DNA of 64,000 nucleotides from Rhizophagus clarus (lineage: Eukaryota > Glomeromycota > Glomeromycetes > Glomerales > Glomeraceae), in the NCBI GenBank assembly GCA_015698045.1, contig BLAL01000261.1, forward strand, positions 1,054,001-1,118,000. Direction: 5' to 3'. Shown here piece after piece: positions 1 to 10,888 of the stretch. Within the stretch, counting starts at the first letter, position 1. Each line of letters begins with the position of its first letter. Under the pieces are notes generated by a model that searched no databases, was not told the DNA's origin, and was given only the letters and a program-made list of their open reading frames with translations. The position numbers and the translations under genes were made by a program.

Positions 1-182
1 CAAACTCCTCCTGAAAAAAAAAGCAATTAGCTATTTCTTGCTTAAACAATTTAATATGTAAAAAAATAGAAAAATATCTTAAATTAGCATTAAATTTTTG
101 ATCTAGAAATAAAATCAATATACGATATCCATATTAATTTATGGCATTATAGTATGGCATTCACTGGTCAAAATCGATGCTA

Positions 183-540
183 TCGGGTACATATCGGGTA
201 CATATCGGCTACCCGATATGTACCCGATATGTGTGAAATATGTGTATACTATTTAATAATACTACACATATCAGGTACCTGATATGTACCTGTCAGATGC
301 AGAAAATCAGTGACATATAACATACATATCGGATACATTTCTCATACATATTGGGTAGTTAAATATCGGTTACATATCATAGATTTATTGGGTACCCGAT
401 ATATTTTAAAAAAATATCAGACAGATATCATACACTTATCGGATAGTGCTAATAAGTATCCTATATATACCCGATATGTATCCTATTTGTATTTGAAATA
501 TAAGCATAATTTCATAATTTTCACACATATCAGATAGCCG
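183..540. repeat. Left sub-terminal repeat cluster of the CACTA-like element
   Basis: The motif TATCGGGTAC and its complement GTACCCGATA recur many times here, often head to head so that they form TATCGGGTACCCGATA-like palindromes. The same motif reappears only next to the other end. Such clusters are usually the binding sites of a CACTA transposase; that role is inferred. Confidence 0.6.
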
Positions 541-859
541 AAAAGTATAGCATTTATGAGGCATTAATAGTAGTAGATTTATAATTTAAATACAATTGTA
601 ATTTAAAAGTAATTTAATTCATTTAATTGTAATTACTGAAAGTTTTATTTACATTTTTAATCAATAATGAAAAAAAATATTATACAAAAAATATTATAAA
701 AAAAATTCACTACTCTTTACACAAATTTACAATTAATGTTCACTTGTTTGCTTGTTTTCATTTCATTATATCTATTTAATTTGAAAGAAAGTAAAATGTT
801 AGTAATAAAAGTATTAGTATGAATATTAGTAGAAGTGTTAGTAAAAGTAAGGAATAAAA

Positions 860-1512
860 AATGTTTAACAGTAGAACATTGTTAGTAGGAACGTTAGTAG
901 GAGGAAACACATTAGAAAAAAATATTAGTAAGAGTGTTAACAGGATGGAAAAAGAAATTTTAACAAAAAATGTATCTTTGTATTTATTTTTTAGAAAAAC
1001 TAATAAAGTAAAAAACTCGATAATAGAATATTGTTTAGGACGTTAGTGAGAAGAAATACATTGGAAAAATATATTAATAAGAGTGTTAAGAATAACATAA
1101 TAATGGGTAAAGAAATTTCAACAAAAAATATACCTTTATCTTTATTTTTTAGACAAAAACAATAAAGTAAAAATTTGAGAGAGAGAGAAAAAAGTTTTGA
1201 AAAAAAAAACGATAAATAAATAATTAAATCGTGATCGTGCAATCACATGATCAACAAAATTATTAATTTTTATTGGTTATTTGGGTAATATTATAAATAA
1301 CATAATAATGGGAAAAGAAATTTCAACAAAAAATATACCTTTATCTTTATTTTTTAGACAAAACAATAAAGTAAAAATTTGAGAGAGAGAGAAAAAGTTT
1401 TTGAAAAAAAAAAAAAAAAAAAATACGATAAATAAATAATTAAATCATGATCATGTAAAATCACATGATCAACAAAATTATCAATTTTTATTGGTTATTT
1501 GGGTAATATTAT
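860..1512. repeat. Direct repeat, about 205-bp unit
   Basis: Two nearly identical units start at about 1091 and 1296 (both begin AATAACATAATAATGGG), and a weaker third copy lies upstream at about 860-1045. Each unit holds a GAGAGAGAGA tract, a poly(A) run and a TCACATGATC palindrome-like motif. There is no coding content. Confidence 0.6.
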
Positions 1513-2331
1513 ATTCAGCCACATCAGCCACAAAATCGGTCACCTATCGAATGCACAAGTCAATATTAGCGAAGAAGCATAAACTTGATTATTCACTATT
1601 CGTGCTCAACTTGAGTTGATAAAATTATTAAAAAATCACTGATTTTATTAAATTTATCAGAATTTTTATACCTAATTAAAGACGATTAAATTAAGTTTTA
1701 CTACTGATTTCATTATAACGTTACCAACTTTTTTGTTAATTTTGGATATTTTATTTTGAATTTAAATTGTTCGCTTTGAACTCGAGTTGAACTCAAGTTC
1801 AACTCGAGTTTAACTCGTTCGCTCAAGATCTTTGTGTAATGTATTGTAGATCCGTAATTGTTTTATTTGTAGTCTATAATTGGCAAAAGCTTATTATAAA
1901 CCAAAATAAAAAACACTATTTATTTACGTATCTGTATTATTAGATTTTACCTTTTTTAGATTTAATATATAATTAAAAAGAAGACCTTTATCTTGATATT
2001 TTGAAATCATGATCATAACAATTAACTTTAGGTCGAGTTTAACTTGTTCATTGTGATTGATTGTATTGTAGATCCGTATCTGTATTATAATTAATATAAA
2101 GAAGACAGATTATAACAATCATGACATATTTGAGAAATTAGAACAATTTACGTAAATGTTCTTGAAGGGTAATTAATATAATAATACAAGGTGATAAAAA
2201 ATTGTTTATAAAAAGAAGTTTCATCTTTTTTTTTTCTTACAATAAATTTGTTGTCGTTATTTTTATTATATATTCTTTTTCTTAAAATTTGTTGCCGTTA
2301 TTTTTTATTATTATATATTCTTTTTCTTAAA
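1513..2331. other. Non-coding interior of the CACTA-like element
   Basis: AT-rich sequence with several ACTCGAGTT-type repeats around 1590-1820 and no recognisable gene. The stretch just before 2332 contains a duplicated tract (GTTGTCGTTATTTTTATTATATATTC-like, at about 2250 and 2290) and may be the leader of the downstream SANT/MADF gene. Confidence 0.35.
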
Positions 2332-2939
2332 ATGCCCGCAAATTGGACTGATGCAATAACTGAATATTTAATAAGATATAGGAGGTAAAAAATTAAATGA
2401 AAACTAATAAATAACTTTGATCATATTCTAGTTTTTTTTTCTCTTACGTTTCCTGATCTAAAAATTAAATAAATAATGTAAAGGAGAAGGAACAACTACT
2501 ACCATGACATATCCGGGAGGGACCACTCCAAATTCTGGGAGAGCCTAGCTCAAAGAATTTGGAGACGGTTCTGCGTGAGGTTTACTGGCCAACAGGTAGA
2601 AAGAAAGTGGAGAAACTTGGTTAGGAATTTTAATGTTAGTAAAATAATAATAAATCATAAAAAAAAAAATAAAAAAAAATAAAAAATTAATAGTATTAAC
2701 ATTTTTAGAATTTCTGTAAATGGAGGAATAGTGCACGAAATGGAAGGTAGTCCTGGGAAGGAGAAAGATATTATAGGCAGTTCCGCACAAGGTTTTGGGA
2801 CAGACCTGGTAATTATTAAGAATTTTTTTAATTTATATTTAAGTTATTTAAGTTCTAAATTTATATATATTTCTTAGGAAACCACCACAGTCGTAGGCGG
2901 CGTAGAAACACTGCGCATCGGCAGCCTTGGAATCTGTAA
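2332..2939 (+). pseudogene. SANT/MADF-like DNA-binding protein gene inside the CACTA-like element, four exons, one in-frame stop
   Basis: Exons 2332-2384, 2484-2634, 2709-2808 and 2878-2939 join in one frame through GT-AG introns (donors GTAAAA, GTTAGT, GTAATT) to give about 121 codons. The N-terminus MPANWTDAITEYLIRYR is followed by HSKFWESLAQRI and FTGQQVERKWRNLVRNFN. This tryptophan-spaced pattern is that of Myb/SANT-like and MADF DNA-binding domains found in many transposon accessory proteins. The C-terminus is strongly basic (RRRRRNTAHR). Exon 3 contains one in-frame TAG at 2748-2750 between GR and SWEGERYY, so this copy is probably dead unless that region is spliced differently. By its position it is the element's own gene, perhaps a terminus-binding protein. 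The exon model is mine, read by eye; the domain call is from pattern. Confidence 0.6.
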
Positions 2940-3610
2940 ATTATATTTTTTTATTTTTATTTTTTTTTTATTTTGTATTTTTTATATTTTATTTTTATTT
3001 TTATTTTTTATTTATATTTTTATATTTTTATTATTTTTATTTTTTATTTTTTATTATCTTTTATTATTATTATTTTTTATTAAATATATATATATTTTAT
3101 ATAGTCATCTAATTATTATTTTAATATTTTTACTATTTTATAATTTGAAATTAAAAAATTCGACCTCAGTTATAAGTAATTAAAGCTTATTATAATAAAT
3201 TGCTTTTATTTAAACATTCATTTTTTTTTATTAAAGTATTAATTAAATAAACAATCTGTCGTCATATATTATATAATATATTGTAATGATGAAATGTCTC
3301 CAATAAATTTTTAAAAAAGGTACATTTAGGCGTGACAGATCTAATACCGCTGATTCTTCTAAAATATTACTAAAATCTTTTCCATAGATCAAATTGAGAG
3401 AACTAATCTATCAATTTACAATATAAAATCTTGAAATAATCTTTCACATTTTCAAAATACATGATCAAACTCATTTTTGCTAAACTGCCGAAACCTTTTG
3501 GCGTTTACATGCAATAGTTTTGGCATTTTAATTTAATTTGACGATTATTGATTATCATGATCAATCTATTTTTACGGTTTTCTAAACCATGATTTTTTTT
3601 TATTTTTTTT
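2940..3610. other. T-rich spacer before cassette array A
   Basis: A nearly pure T/A tract (2940-3110) is followed by AT-rich sequence. The segment at about 3480-3590 (with TTTTGGCATTTTAAT and GATTATTGATTATC) resembles the sequence upstream of array B at about 12590-12710, which suggests that arrays A and B belong to one element family. No gene was seen. Confidence 0.4.
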
Positions 3611-3614
3611 TTAG

Positions 3615-4160
3615 GTTGCTGGACTCCCGGACTTGGAATGTAAGTTGGAAGGGGTGAAGAAATTTTTTTTTAATATTAAAGAAACGTTACTAACATTTCT
3701 TTATTTTTTTTAGGTTGCCAGTCTTCTTGGACGAACCGGACTTGAAAAATGTAAGTTGGAAAGGGTGGTGATTTTTTTTAATATTAAAGAAACGTTACTA
3801 ATGTTTCTTTCTTTATTTTTTTTAGGTTGCCGGCCTTCTTGGACGAATCAGACTTGGGAATGTAAGTTAGAAAGGGCGGAAGATTTTTTTTTTAATATTA
3901 AAGAAACGTTACTAATGTTTCTTTCTTTATTTTTTTTAGGTTGCCGGCCTTCTTGGACGAACTGGACTTGGAAATGTAAGTTGGAAAGGGTGGTAATTTT
4001 TTTTTAATGTTAAAGAAACGTTACTAACATTTCTTTCTTTATTTTTTTCAGATTGCTGGACTCCGGACTTGAAATGTAAGGAGGGAAGGAGGGATATTTT
4101 TTGAATATTAAAGAAACAGTTTTAACATTTCTTTTATTTATTTTAGGTTGCAGTTTCCCT
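3615..4160 (+). repeat. Tandem exon-like cassette array A, about 6 units of 112-114 bp
   Basis: Exon-like cores lie at 3615-3639, 3714-3750, 3826-3861, 3940-3975, 4052-4075 and from 4147. Each is preceded by a T tract ending in AG and followed (except the last) by GTAAGT or GTAAGG. The spacer between cores contains GAAACGTTACTAACATTTC-like sequence: a TACTAAC/TACTAAT branch-point motif set inside a short inverted repeat, then a pyrimidine tract. The two best-preserved cores are 36 nt and open in all three frames, so the coding frame cannot be chosen from them; one reading gives LPAFLDEPDLE. No start exon with an ATG was found in front of the array. It may be the 3' part of a transposon gene or an intron-bearing repeat. 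Confidence 0.65.
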
Positions 4161-4494
4161 TGTTTCTTTTGATTCTAACGTGATCACGATTAAGAAAAGT
4201 TTGAGCAAACTTTTCTTAAAATTGTATTATAAATGACTGTAACTTTTTTATTAATTTATTGTAATAAAATACGTAATAAAATAAAAATATTAACAATAAT
4301 AATTATACTTTTAAACACTTTACAAAAAATTTATAAACTTGATAATGCATTCAATAAATAAGACAATAAAAATTTTTTAACTACATTAAACGAATTAAAA
4401 ATTTCTAAAAAGAAAAATCTATAAAGAAAGTAAACTCTAAAAAATTTCTTAATACGTTATATAATATGAAATCTAACGTATTAAAATTTGTATC

Positions 4495-4716
4495 ACATAT
4501 CGGGTACCCGATATGTGTAAGATAGAACTGTGCCTGATATATATTAAATAACATATCAGTAACCAATAGTTTAGATATCGGGGTCTTGGTAATTAGGCAT
4601 ATTTTGAAGTGTAATAAATCGGGTACCCGATATGTAAAAATACCTGATATTTATCTGATTAGCCGCCAATATATAAGTCCCCAATATGTACCTGATAGAA
4701 TTGATTTTGACCAGTG
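4495..4716. repeat. Right sub-terminal repeats and terminal inverted repeat of the CACTA-like element
   Basis: The TATCGGGTACCCGATATG motif recurs here as at the left end. The last 36 bases mirror the left terminus. Confidence 0.65.
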
Positions 4717-5577
4717 ATTACAGCATTATAGTCAAAATATACACTTCATAATAAAGTATTACATATGACCTTAAATATTTAATCAAAATTATATACTTTT
4801 TTTACTGTGACCTAATTTAGTGATATTCTATTTTTGCATGTAACCTTTACTTAAAATACCTATTTTTTCATATGCCTTCCTATTAAAAATGCAAAAAAAT
4901 ATATGTTTTTTGCATATGACTTTTATTATAATTAGCTGGGATCCTGCCAGAAGTCTATACTCAACAATTACGTGATTTTGTTTTAAAATTTCTGGAACCA
5001 GACCCTTAAACACGTGATATTAAATCAACTAATAAAAATCTAAGAATTTCTTATCACATATATTTTTCACACATTTGATGTGAAAAGAGTTACAGAAAAA
5101 TGGTAGATTTCGCCATTTCAGCAATGCGAAAGTAGTTAGCACTGTTATAGAAATCGTATATAAAAGTAGCTAATTATGTATTTATTATATTCATTATTAT
5201 TTATTTATTATTATATCTAACTAATTATTTTTTCAATATTTTCAGGTAAGCGACGATGGGATTTATATTTATTAACAGTCTATTCAGCAGTCCTACCTTC
5301 TAATCCCTTACTATATGCGTCCATGTACCTCCAAAATTTTCATGCAAATTTACGGATGGTCATTACAGGAATGTTAAAAAGAACTTCAGAAACCCCATAT
5401 TAATAAATCGGTAAAATTATAATTGCATATCCGTCTTGTTTTCTATTTCACAAAGCCTCAGTATCATTCTATAAAATTACATTCACAATGGAACTTTGGG
5501 TATCTTTCAAATATATGTTTGGCTTTAATTATTGCTTCTTTTAATATTGATTTTGTTCACAAAAATCAGGTTGTAAT
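4717..5577. other. Spacer between two transposons
   Basis: AT-rich sequence without a recognisable gene. A repeated TTTTGCATATGACC-like phrase occurs at about 4760-4930. The last 300 bases may belong to the decayed repeat-associated gene that continues at about 7450, split by the hAT insertion; this was not demonstrated. Confidence 0.3.
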
Positions 5578-7218
5578 TAGGGCTCCGATCAGTTTCGGTA
5601 ATTACCGAACCGTACTGACCAGTTTTGGTATCAGAGCGATTTCAGTTTTATGATTTATTGAACCAAAACTTTCAGTTTCGATATCAGTTTTGCGATTTAC
5701 CAAACTGATTTACCGATAATAAAAATGTTTTTTTTTATAAGAAAAACGTAAATAATGTAGTTAAAAAAATGTTGCGAAACGTTTTTTACATAAATGTTTG
5801 ATATAAAAAATAACGTTTTGCAACGTTTTTTTTGCAGAACTTGTAAAAAATATTGCGAAACATTTTTTACATAAACAATTTGATAAAAAATAACGTTTTG
5901 CAACGTTATTTTTGCGAAACTTGTAAAAAACGTTGCGAAATATTTTTTACATAAACGATTTGATAAAAAAAATAACATTTCGCAACGTTATTTTTACGGA
6001 ACTTGTAAAAAACGTTGCGAAACGTTTTTTACATAAATAATTTATTATGAAAAATAACATTTCACAACGTTATTTTTGCGAACATTGTAAAAAATGTTGT
6101 GAAATGTTTTTCACATAAATAAGGATGGTGCCGCAATTGATTTATCAAATCCGCAATATTGCGGATTTTGGAGTTGAATTGCGGTTAGTGAACTGCAATT
6201 CCGCAATTCACCTGATCGGTTTTGGCAGTTTACCGAACCGATTTAATAAAAAAAATGTTTCGCAACGTTTTTTTAATTAATTTAAAGAAAAAACGTTGCG
6301 AAATGTTTTTTCAAAGTATTTTAATTAATAAAAAGCGTTTCGCAACGTTTTTTTAATTAATTTAAAGAAAAAATGTTGCGAAACATTTTTTCAAAGTATA
6401 TTTAATTAAAAAAAACGTTTCGCAACGTTTTTTTAATTAATTTAAAGAAAAAACGTTGCGAAACGTTTTTTCAAAGTATATTTTAATTAAAAAAAACGTT
6501 TCGCAACGTTTTTTTGGATTGCTTTAGCGAAATTGCAATTCCGCAAATGTATCGCAATTCCGCAAATGTGCTGCAATTCCGCAATTATTCCGCAATTAAA
6601 TTGCGGTACTTTGCGGAATTGCGGAATATTTGCAGAATTGCGGACAATTGCGGATTGCGGAATTGCGGATATTTAGGTTTAAAAATCCGCAATGTTCCGC
6701 AATACCGTAAATCGCAATTATTCCGCAATTGCTTATTTGCGGCACCATCCTTACACATAAATAATTTATTATGAAAAATAACGTTTCGCAACATTATTTT
6801 TGCGAACATTGTAAAAAACATTGCGAAACGTTTTTTACATAAACGTTTGATATAAAAAAATAATGTTTTGCAATGTTATTTTTGCGAAATGTTATTTTCC
6901 TTTTTATTTAAAAACGTTGCGAAACATTTTTATAAAATGATTTAATATAAAAAACATCTCATAACATTTTTTTTGTCACTTTAATAAAAAACGTTGCGAA
7001 ACGTTTTTTTATGGATGATTTGATAAGAAAAAATCATTTCGCAACTTTTTTTTTGCTAAATGTTGCGAAACATTTTTTTACTAAACTTGTTCGGTAAATT
7101 GGTTCAGTTTTCTATAATTACCGATCAGTTTCAGTAATCATTAATACCGATACTGATTAATTCAGTTCAGTATCAGTTTTTGCAAAAATCGAACTGAACC
7201 GAACTGATCGGAGCCCTA
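5578..7218 (+). mobile_element. hAT-type non-autonomous element, family 1 copy 1, carrying a nested element
   Basis: It starts TAGGGCTCCGATCAG and ends CTGATCGGAGCCCTA, an inverted terminal repeat shared with two further copies in the window. Removing the nested element and one copy of its target duplication leaves 999 bp, close to the 985 bp of copy 2. The interior is built from roughly 80-bp units, each holding palindromes of the form AACGTTTCGCAACGTT with flanks such as TTTTTTACATAAA. No 8-bp target duplication is visible at this copy (GTTGTAAT against TCAATTAT), so its flanks have diverged or been rearranged. It is non-coding; apparent reading frames across it are by-products of the repeats. 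Confidence 0.8.
6120..6753. mobile_element. hAT-type non-autonomous element, family 2, nested in copy 1 of family 1
   Basis: The ends are TAAGGATGGTGCCGCAA and its exact reverse complement, flanked on both sides by the 8-bp duplication CACATAAA (6112-6119 and 6754-6761). The neighbouring sequence rejoins cleanly to the family 1 interior. The 634-bp element has two kinds of internal repeat: alternating AACGTTTCGCAACGTT palindromes spaced by TTAATTAATTTAAAG (about 6240-6520), and runs of GCGGAATTGCGG/CCGCAATTCCGC near its ends. An 8-bp duplication with short inverted repeats fits the hAT superfamily. Confidence 0.82.
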
Positions 7219-7451
7219 TCAATTATTCATGCCTATAATAAAATATTAATTTCACGTAACAGTTATCACTGATTAGCTAAAGCTGTTCCAAATTTAATAA
7301 GAGAACATGAAAATCGTCAAAATGAAATTACAAAAACAATAAATATACTTATTCTAATCAAATTATTTAATATTTATAGTATTAATTTTAATGATGTTGA
7401 TAATAAAAATTAACAAGATATTAATAAAATAGAGTTTAATGATGATGATGT

Positions 7452-8940
7452 AGGTAACAGTACGTATTGATCTATTGTTTCTTTATTAGATATTATAATT
7501 CCTATTTTGACAACTTTAATGCCACCTGTTTTAAAATTAGAGATAAGATTAATATAAAATTGAGTGGAGATGGGAGAAATGTGAGAAGGAAACAAAAGCA
7601 TGTAATGCTCACCATGTGTATTCTTAATGAAAAAGAGGCTGTTTTAAGTCCAGCTCATCAATACAGGTATTATATACTATTAATTTTAATATTTAAAAAT
7701 ATTATTACGTATTATTGTAATTAATATTTATTGTATATAGTATTTGTTTATATTTAGGAAAAGAATCTTATGATTTCTTATCTACTGTATCAGCAAAATT
7801 TTCACATGAACTTGAACAATTAAAAATCAACAGATATAAAGATTCAAATAATACAATCTGACCTGTGGAGTTATTTTTTTCAGATGATTGGAAATTTGTG
7901 GCGTTAGTTTTGGGGATCAATGCTGTAATATCCATTTATTTTTGTTTATATTATAATTGTCATAAAGACGAGAGATATAATATAAATAAAATATGGTTGA
8001 ACTCAAAAAATACACGTGATATGTATGTAATTTAAATATATATTTTTATTTAATAGAGTAAATTTATAATATTAATAATTAAAATTCATTATAAGATGTA
8101 AAAATACAATGCTTTTTTAAGCAATTGATCAAAATAATTGGATTATAGATGAATTGCATCTTATGTTGTGAATTTCTGATGTATTTTTTCAATGTTTATT
8201 TTATGAACTTATCAAGAAAAAAGATTTTGCAAATAATACACAAATATTAATAATTGCAGAAATGAAAAGACTACATATTCATTTTGAATTTTACCTTCCT
8301 ACTATGAAAAATAGAAAATAGGAATAGACATCCCTTATGGGACCTGATAAGGAAAAGATATTAAAAGATTTTCAGATAAGACATCTTTTTGATAGATAAC
8401 AAGTTACAAGAAGATAAGATATTAAGCATCTTTAGTGTAAATTTTATTGCTTTTATAAAATAATGCGTCAAAAATCTTTAAAGATGAAGAGATTGATTAA
8501 TTTGAAGCTGATGCAAAACAATAGGTTCGTGATTTTTATCATCCTACTATTGGTAATCTGAACAGCTCTAATCAATAAGAAGGAATGTATTTGCACACAG
8601 ATATTACTCTGTATATGCATATATTTGCTCAGCATGTACCTTAATTTATGTGATATATAAAATAAAAAGGGATGGTATTATGGCATTTTTTAACATCAAG
8701 TATAGAAAAGAAAAACCATTAACAGGTAAATTAATTTTACAATTTGTAATATTTATTTGATTAAATTATTAATTATCATATTTTATTTAGGTACAATTAT
8801 TTTTTGGATGAACAACAATGGGTGGAGGAAAATTAAAAAAACTCATAATTCATGATATTTTATGTTATGAAAATTGACAATTATTTTATCATATATATAA
8901 TACTCCAATTAAATATACACGAAAAATAATGGAAATCAAA
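7452..8940 (+). pseudogene. Decayed repeat-associated gene, possible transposon protein of unassigned class
   Basis: Fragments read INIKLSGDGRNVRRKQKHVM then ILNEKEAVLSPAHQY (about 7540-7666). They join through a 74-nt GT-AG intron (7667-7740) to SICLYLGKESYDFL, and later PVELFFSDDWKFVALVLGI and YFCLYYNCHKDERY. Further on come WIIDELHLML, SLMGPDKEKILKDF (about 8320-8390), LHTDITLYMHIFAQHVP (about 8590-8640) and TTMGGGKLKKLIIHDILCYEN (about 8815-8870). I recall this order of motifs from a protein family that is highly repeated in Rhizophagus and present in some cnidarian genomes; I cannot name its transposon class. Several in-frame stops show that this copy is dead. The hAT element ending at 7218 probably split its 5' part. 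Confidence 0.55.
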
Positions 8941-9129
8941 GCCTACTAGGCTTTAAAGATAAAAATCATGTATTTCTTGTTAATAATGTTGGTAGGTAAT
9001 AAATTTTAGGATAAACTTACAAAATAACATGTTATAATGATAATAAGATATACAATAGTACTGTGAACTTTTTGTAAATATTCTAATAATATAAAAATAA
9101 TGTAAATAAAATAATAATCTTGCTTTATT

Positions 9130-9254
9130 ATTGGTGGATAATTAGACCAGTTTTAAAACTGGGAGTACTTATAGCAAGTTAAAAGTGATTATAGTTGTAA
9201 TCCTATCTTACTTAATAAATGATGGTATAGCTTTAACACCAAAAAAAAAAAAAA
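9130..9254 (+). mobile_element. SINE-like retroposon with A-tail and 17-bp target duplication
   Basis: A 125-bp unit ending in 14-16 A residues is flanked by perfect copies of AATAATCTTGCTTTATT (9113-9129 and 9255-9271), the mark of target-primed reverse transcription. The body begins ATTGGTGGATAATTAGACC and ends AGCTTTAACACC. It has a weak B-box-like GTTGTAATCC at about 9194 and a possible A-box-like TAGACCAGT at about 9145, so a tRNA-like polymerase III origin is plausible but not proven. It is too short to code for anything. Confidence 0.65.
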
Positions 9255-9384
9255 AATAATCTTGCTTTATTTGTACAATTTTAATTAACTTTATTTCTAT
9301 AATTTTAAATCTTTAAAATTCTTTAATTCTAAATTTTTTTTTTAAATTTTTAAGTTATTATATACATAAATAAAAAGATTTTTA

Positions 9385-9725
9385 ATTACCTTCTACAAAA
9401 TCCCTTACATCAACATTAAATTCAAAGCGCATTGAATCATAATATAACTGTATATCAGAATCTTTATACACACATTCTTTTCAACAGAAAGTAATATCAT
9501 AAGTCTGTTGTGTATTCTGCATCAAAACATATGCATATGTACCCATCTGTCACTTTTTGCTACCCCAATTTTTATTATCAAAAAGAATACCCAATTGTTC
9601 ATATCCTTGACCACCTTTGAACTTACAAGTATACATTCTCTTTGCTGGTGAATATTGGAAAGTTGATTCATTATAGAATAAAACAATAAAAAGTCCTTCA
9701 GAAAAAGCTCTATTTTTAAAGTTTT
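9385..9725 (-). pseudogene. Decayed repeat-associated coding remnant
   Basis: Read on the minus strand, one frame gives AFSEGLFIVLFYNESTFQYS, then YTCKFKGGQGYEQLGILFDN and KNWGSKK, and after a stop AYVLMQNTQQTYDIT and KDSDIQLYYDSMRFEFNVDV. Two in-frame stops interrupt it. The composition is that of a real protein and differs from the surrounding AT-rich DNA. I believe it is another transposon-type protein of this fungus but cannot assign a family. Confidence 0.4.
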
Positions 9726-9779
9726 TACTCGAGGTTCACTTCTATGAAATTGTAAGCGTGCCTTTAACTGCATTATAAA

Positions 9780-10888
9780 TGATTGTTTAAATTGGTGAAT
9801 ATCATATAAAGGTGAAGAAGTTAGGCATCATGACTAAAATATTATTTTGTTATTTGAATAAACAAACTTTTCATGAATAAAAAGTGAGTTTTTAGATGAA
9901 AAAACTTTGGAAAAATTAGTGGAACAAAAAAAACAAGTAAATGGCATTATAAAACAAAATATATAGGATGCGTATGAAGGAAAAAAAAATTCATATTTGC
10001 ATCATTTTTTATATCTTTAATTTTATCCATCAAAAAATGTAATTTCTTATTTGGGTAATCTATAATTGTTTTTAAAAACCAATCAAATCCTATATTTGAT
10101 ATAATATAATGTTGATAAGGCGTGATCGCATATTATTTATTACGGAAATGATGTTATTGAATCAGATATGCCTATATGATCTCAATTTACTATAGTTAAT
10201 AATTGGTCTTTCTGGCAAAAGTTAAAAATCAGCCTTAATTTTAAATTACATAATATAATCTTGATATTCGATTAAACTTTTTTTTGACTTTTTTAAACTA
10301 TTCATAATTTCTTCTCTTTTCTTTTTATTTACTTTATACCTTTATACATCAAACTGAAATTGGTTAATTTTGACCCTTAAAATAGTTGAAATGGTTGAAA
10401 TGATTTCAATCTGAACCCTTCCAAAAGTCAAAATGACCAAAATTACATAATAGTCATGTGATTTTTATAGTAAACAATAATATTAAAATTCAAAGTTAAC
10501 GATCTCTGCATTTAATAATCTGATTTTTATGATTTTGATATGGTTGAATTCAGCTCATCAAGAGGATTCCAATGATATATATTGCATATCTGTAGTATCA
10601 ATATTAATGAAGTTATTCATGTTTAAAATTTGGTATTAAATTATAATTATAAAAATCACATAACTATAATGTAATTTCAGTTATTTTGACTTTAATTTTG
10701 ACTTTTGACCTTTTCAAGTCAAAATATTTTGACATTTAGTTTTAATTTCAACTCCATATATATATATCTTTACTTCTCTTTATCTTCTTATCCATCCTTT
10801 ATCCTTCACCCTTCCACTTTTCTTTCATCACTCTTCTCCTTCTCCTCTCTCTTTTATTTATAGGAAACCAGTTAGAATTAATCCAGAT
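9780..10888 (+). other. AT-rich spacer with a possible promoter and leader for array D
   Basis: There is no gene before about 10,700. From 10,750 the strand shows TATATATATATCTT, a pyrimidine-rich leader of about 90 nt, then CTTTTATTTATAG followed by GAAACCAG, the first exon-like core of array D. That core is cut by the hAT copy at 10889. The promoter reading is an inference from layout. Confidence 0.35.

Larger units (their letters stand above)
162..4716. mobile_element. CACTA-like (EnSpm-type) DNA transposon, non-autonomous
   Basis: Both ends carry an inverted repeat of 36 bp (162-197 against 4681-4716, 32 of 36 positions matching) that begins CACTGGTCAAAATC. The trinucleotide ATT lies directly outside each end, as expected for the 3-bp target duplication of CACTA elements. 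Sub-terminal tracts on both sides are full of a TATCGGGTACCCGATATG-type motif, another CACTA habit. Inside are a pair of 205-bp direct repeats, a broken SANT/MADF-type gene and a tandem array of exon-like cassettes. No transposase was recognised, so it would need one supplied from elsewhere. The superfamily call rests on CACT termini plus the 3-bp duplication. The element limits are well supported, the class less so. Confidence 0.72.

Noticed and set aside
5760-7080. Regularly spaced AACGTTTCGCAACGTT repeats considered as a CRISPR array
   Set aside because: The spacers are themselves repeats, the whole lies inside an element with inverted ends, and the genome is eukaryotic.
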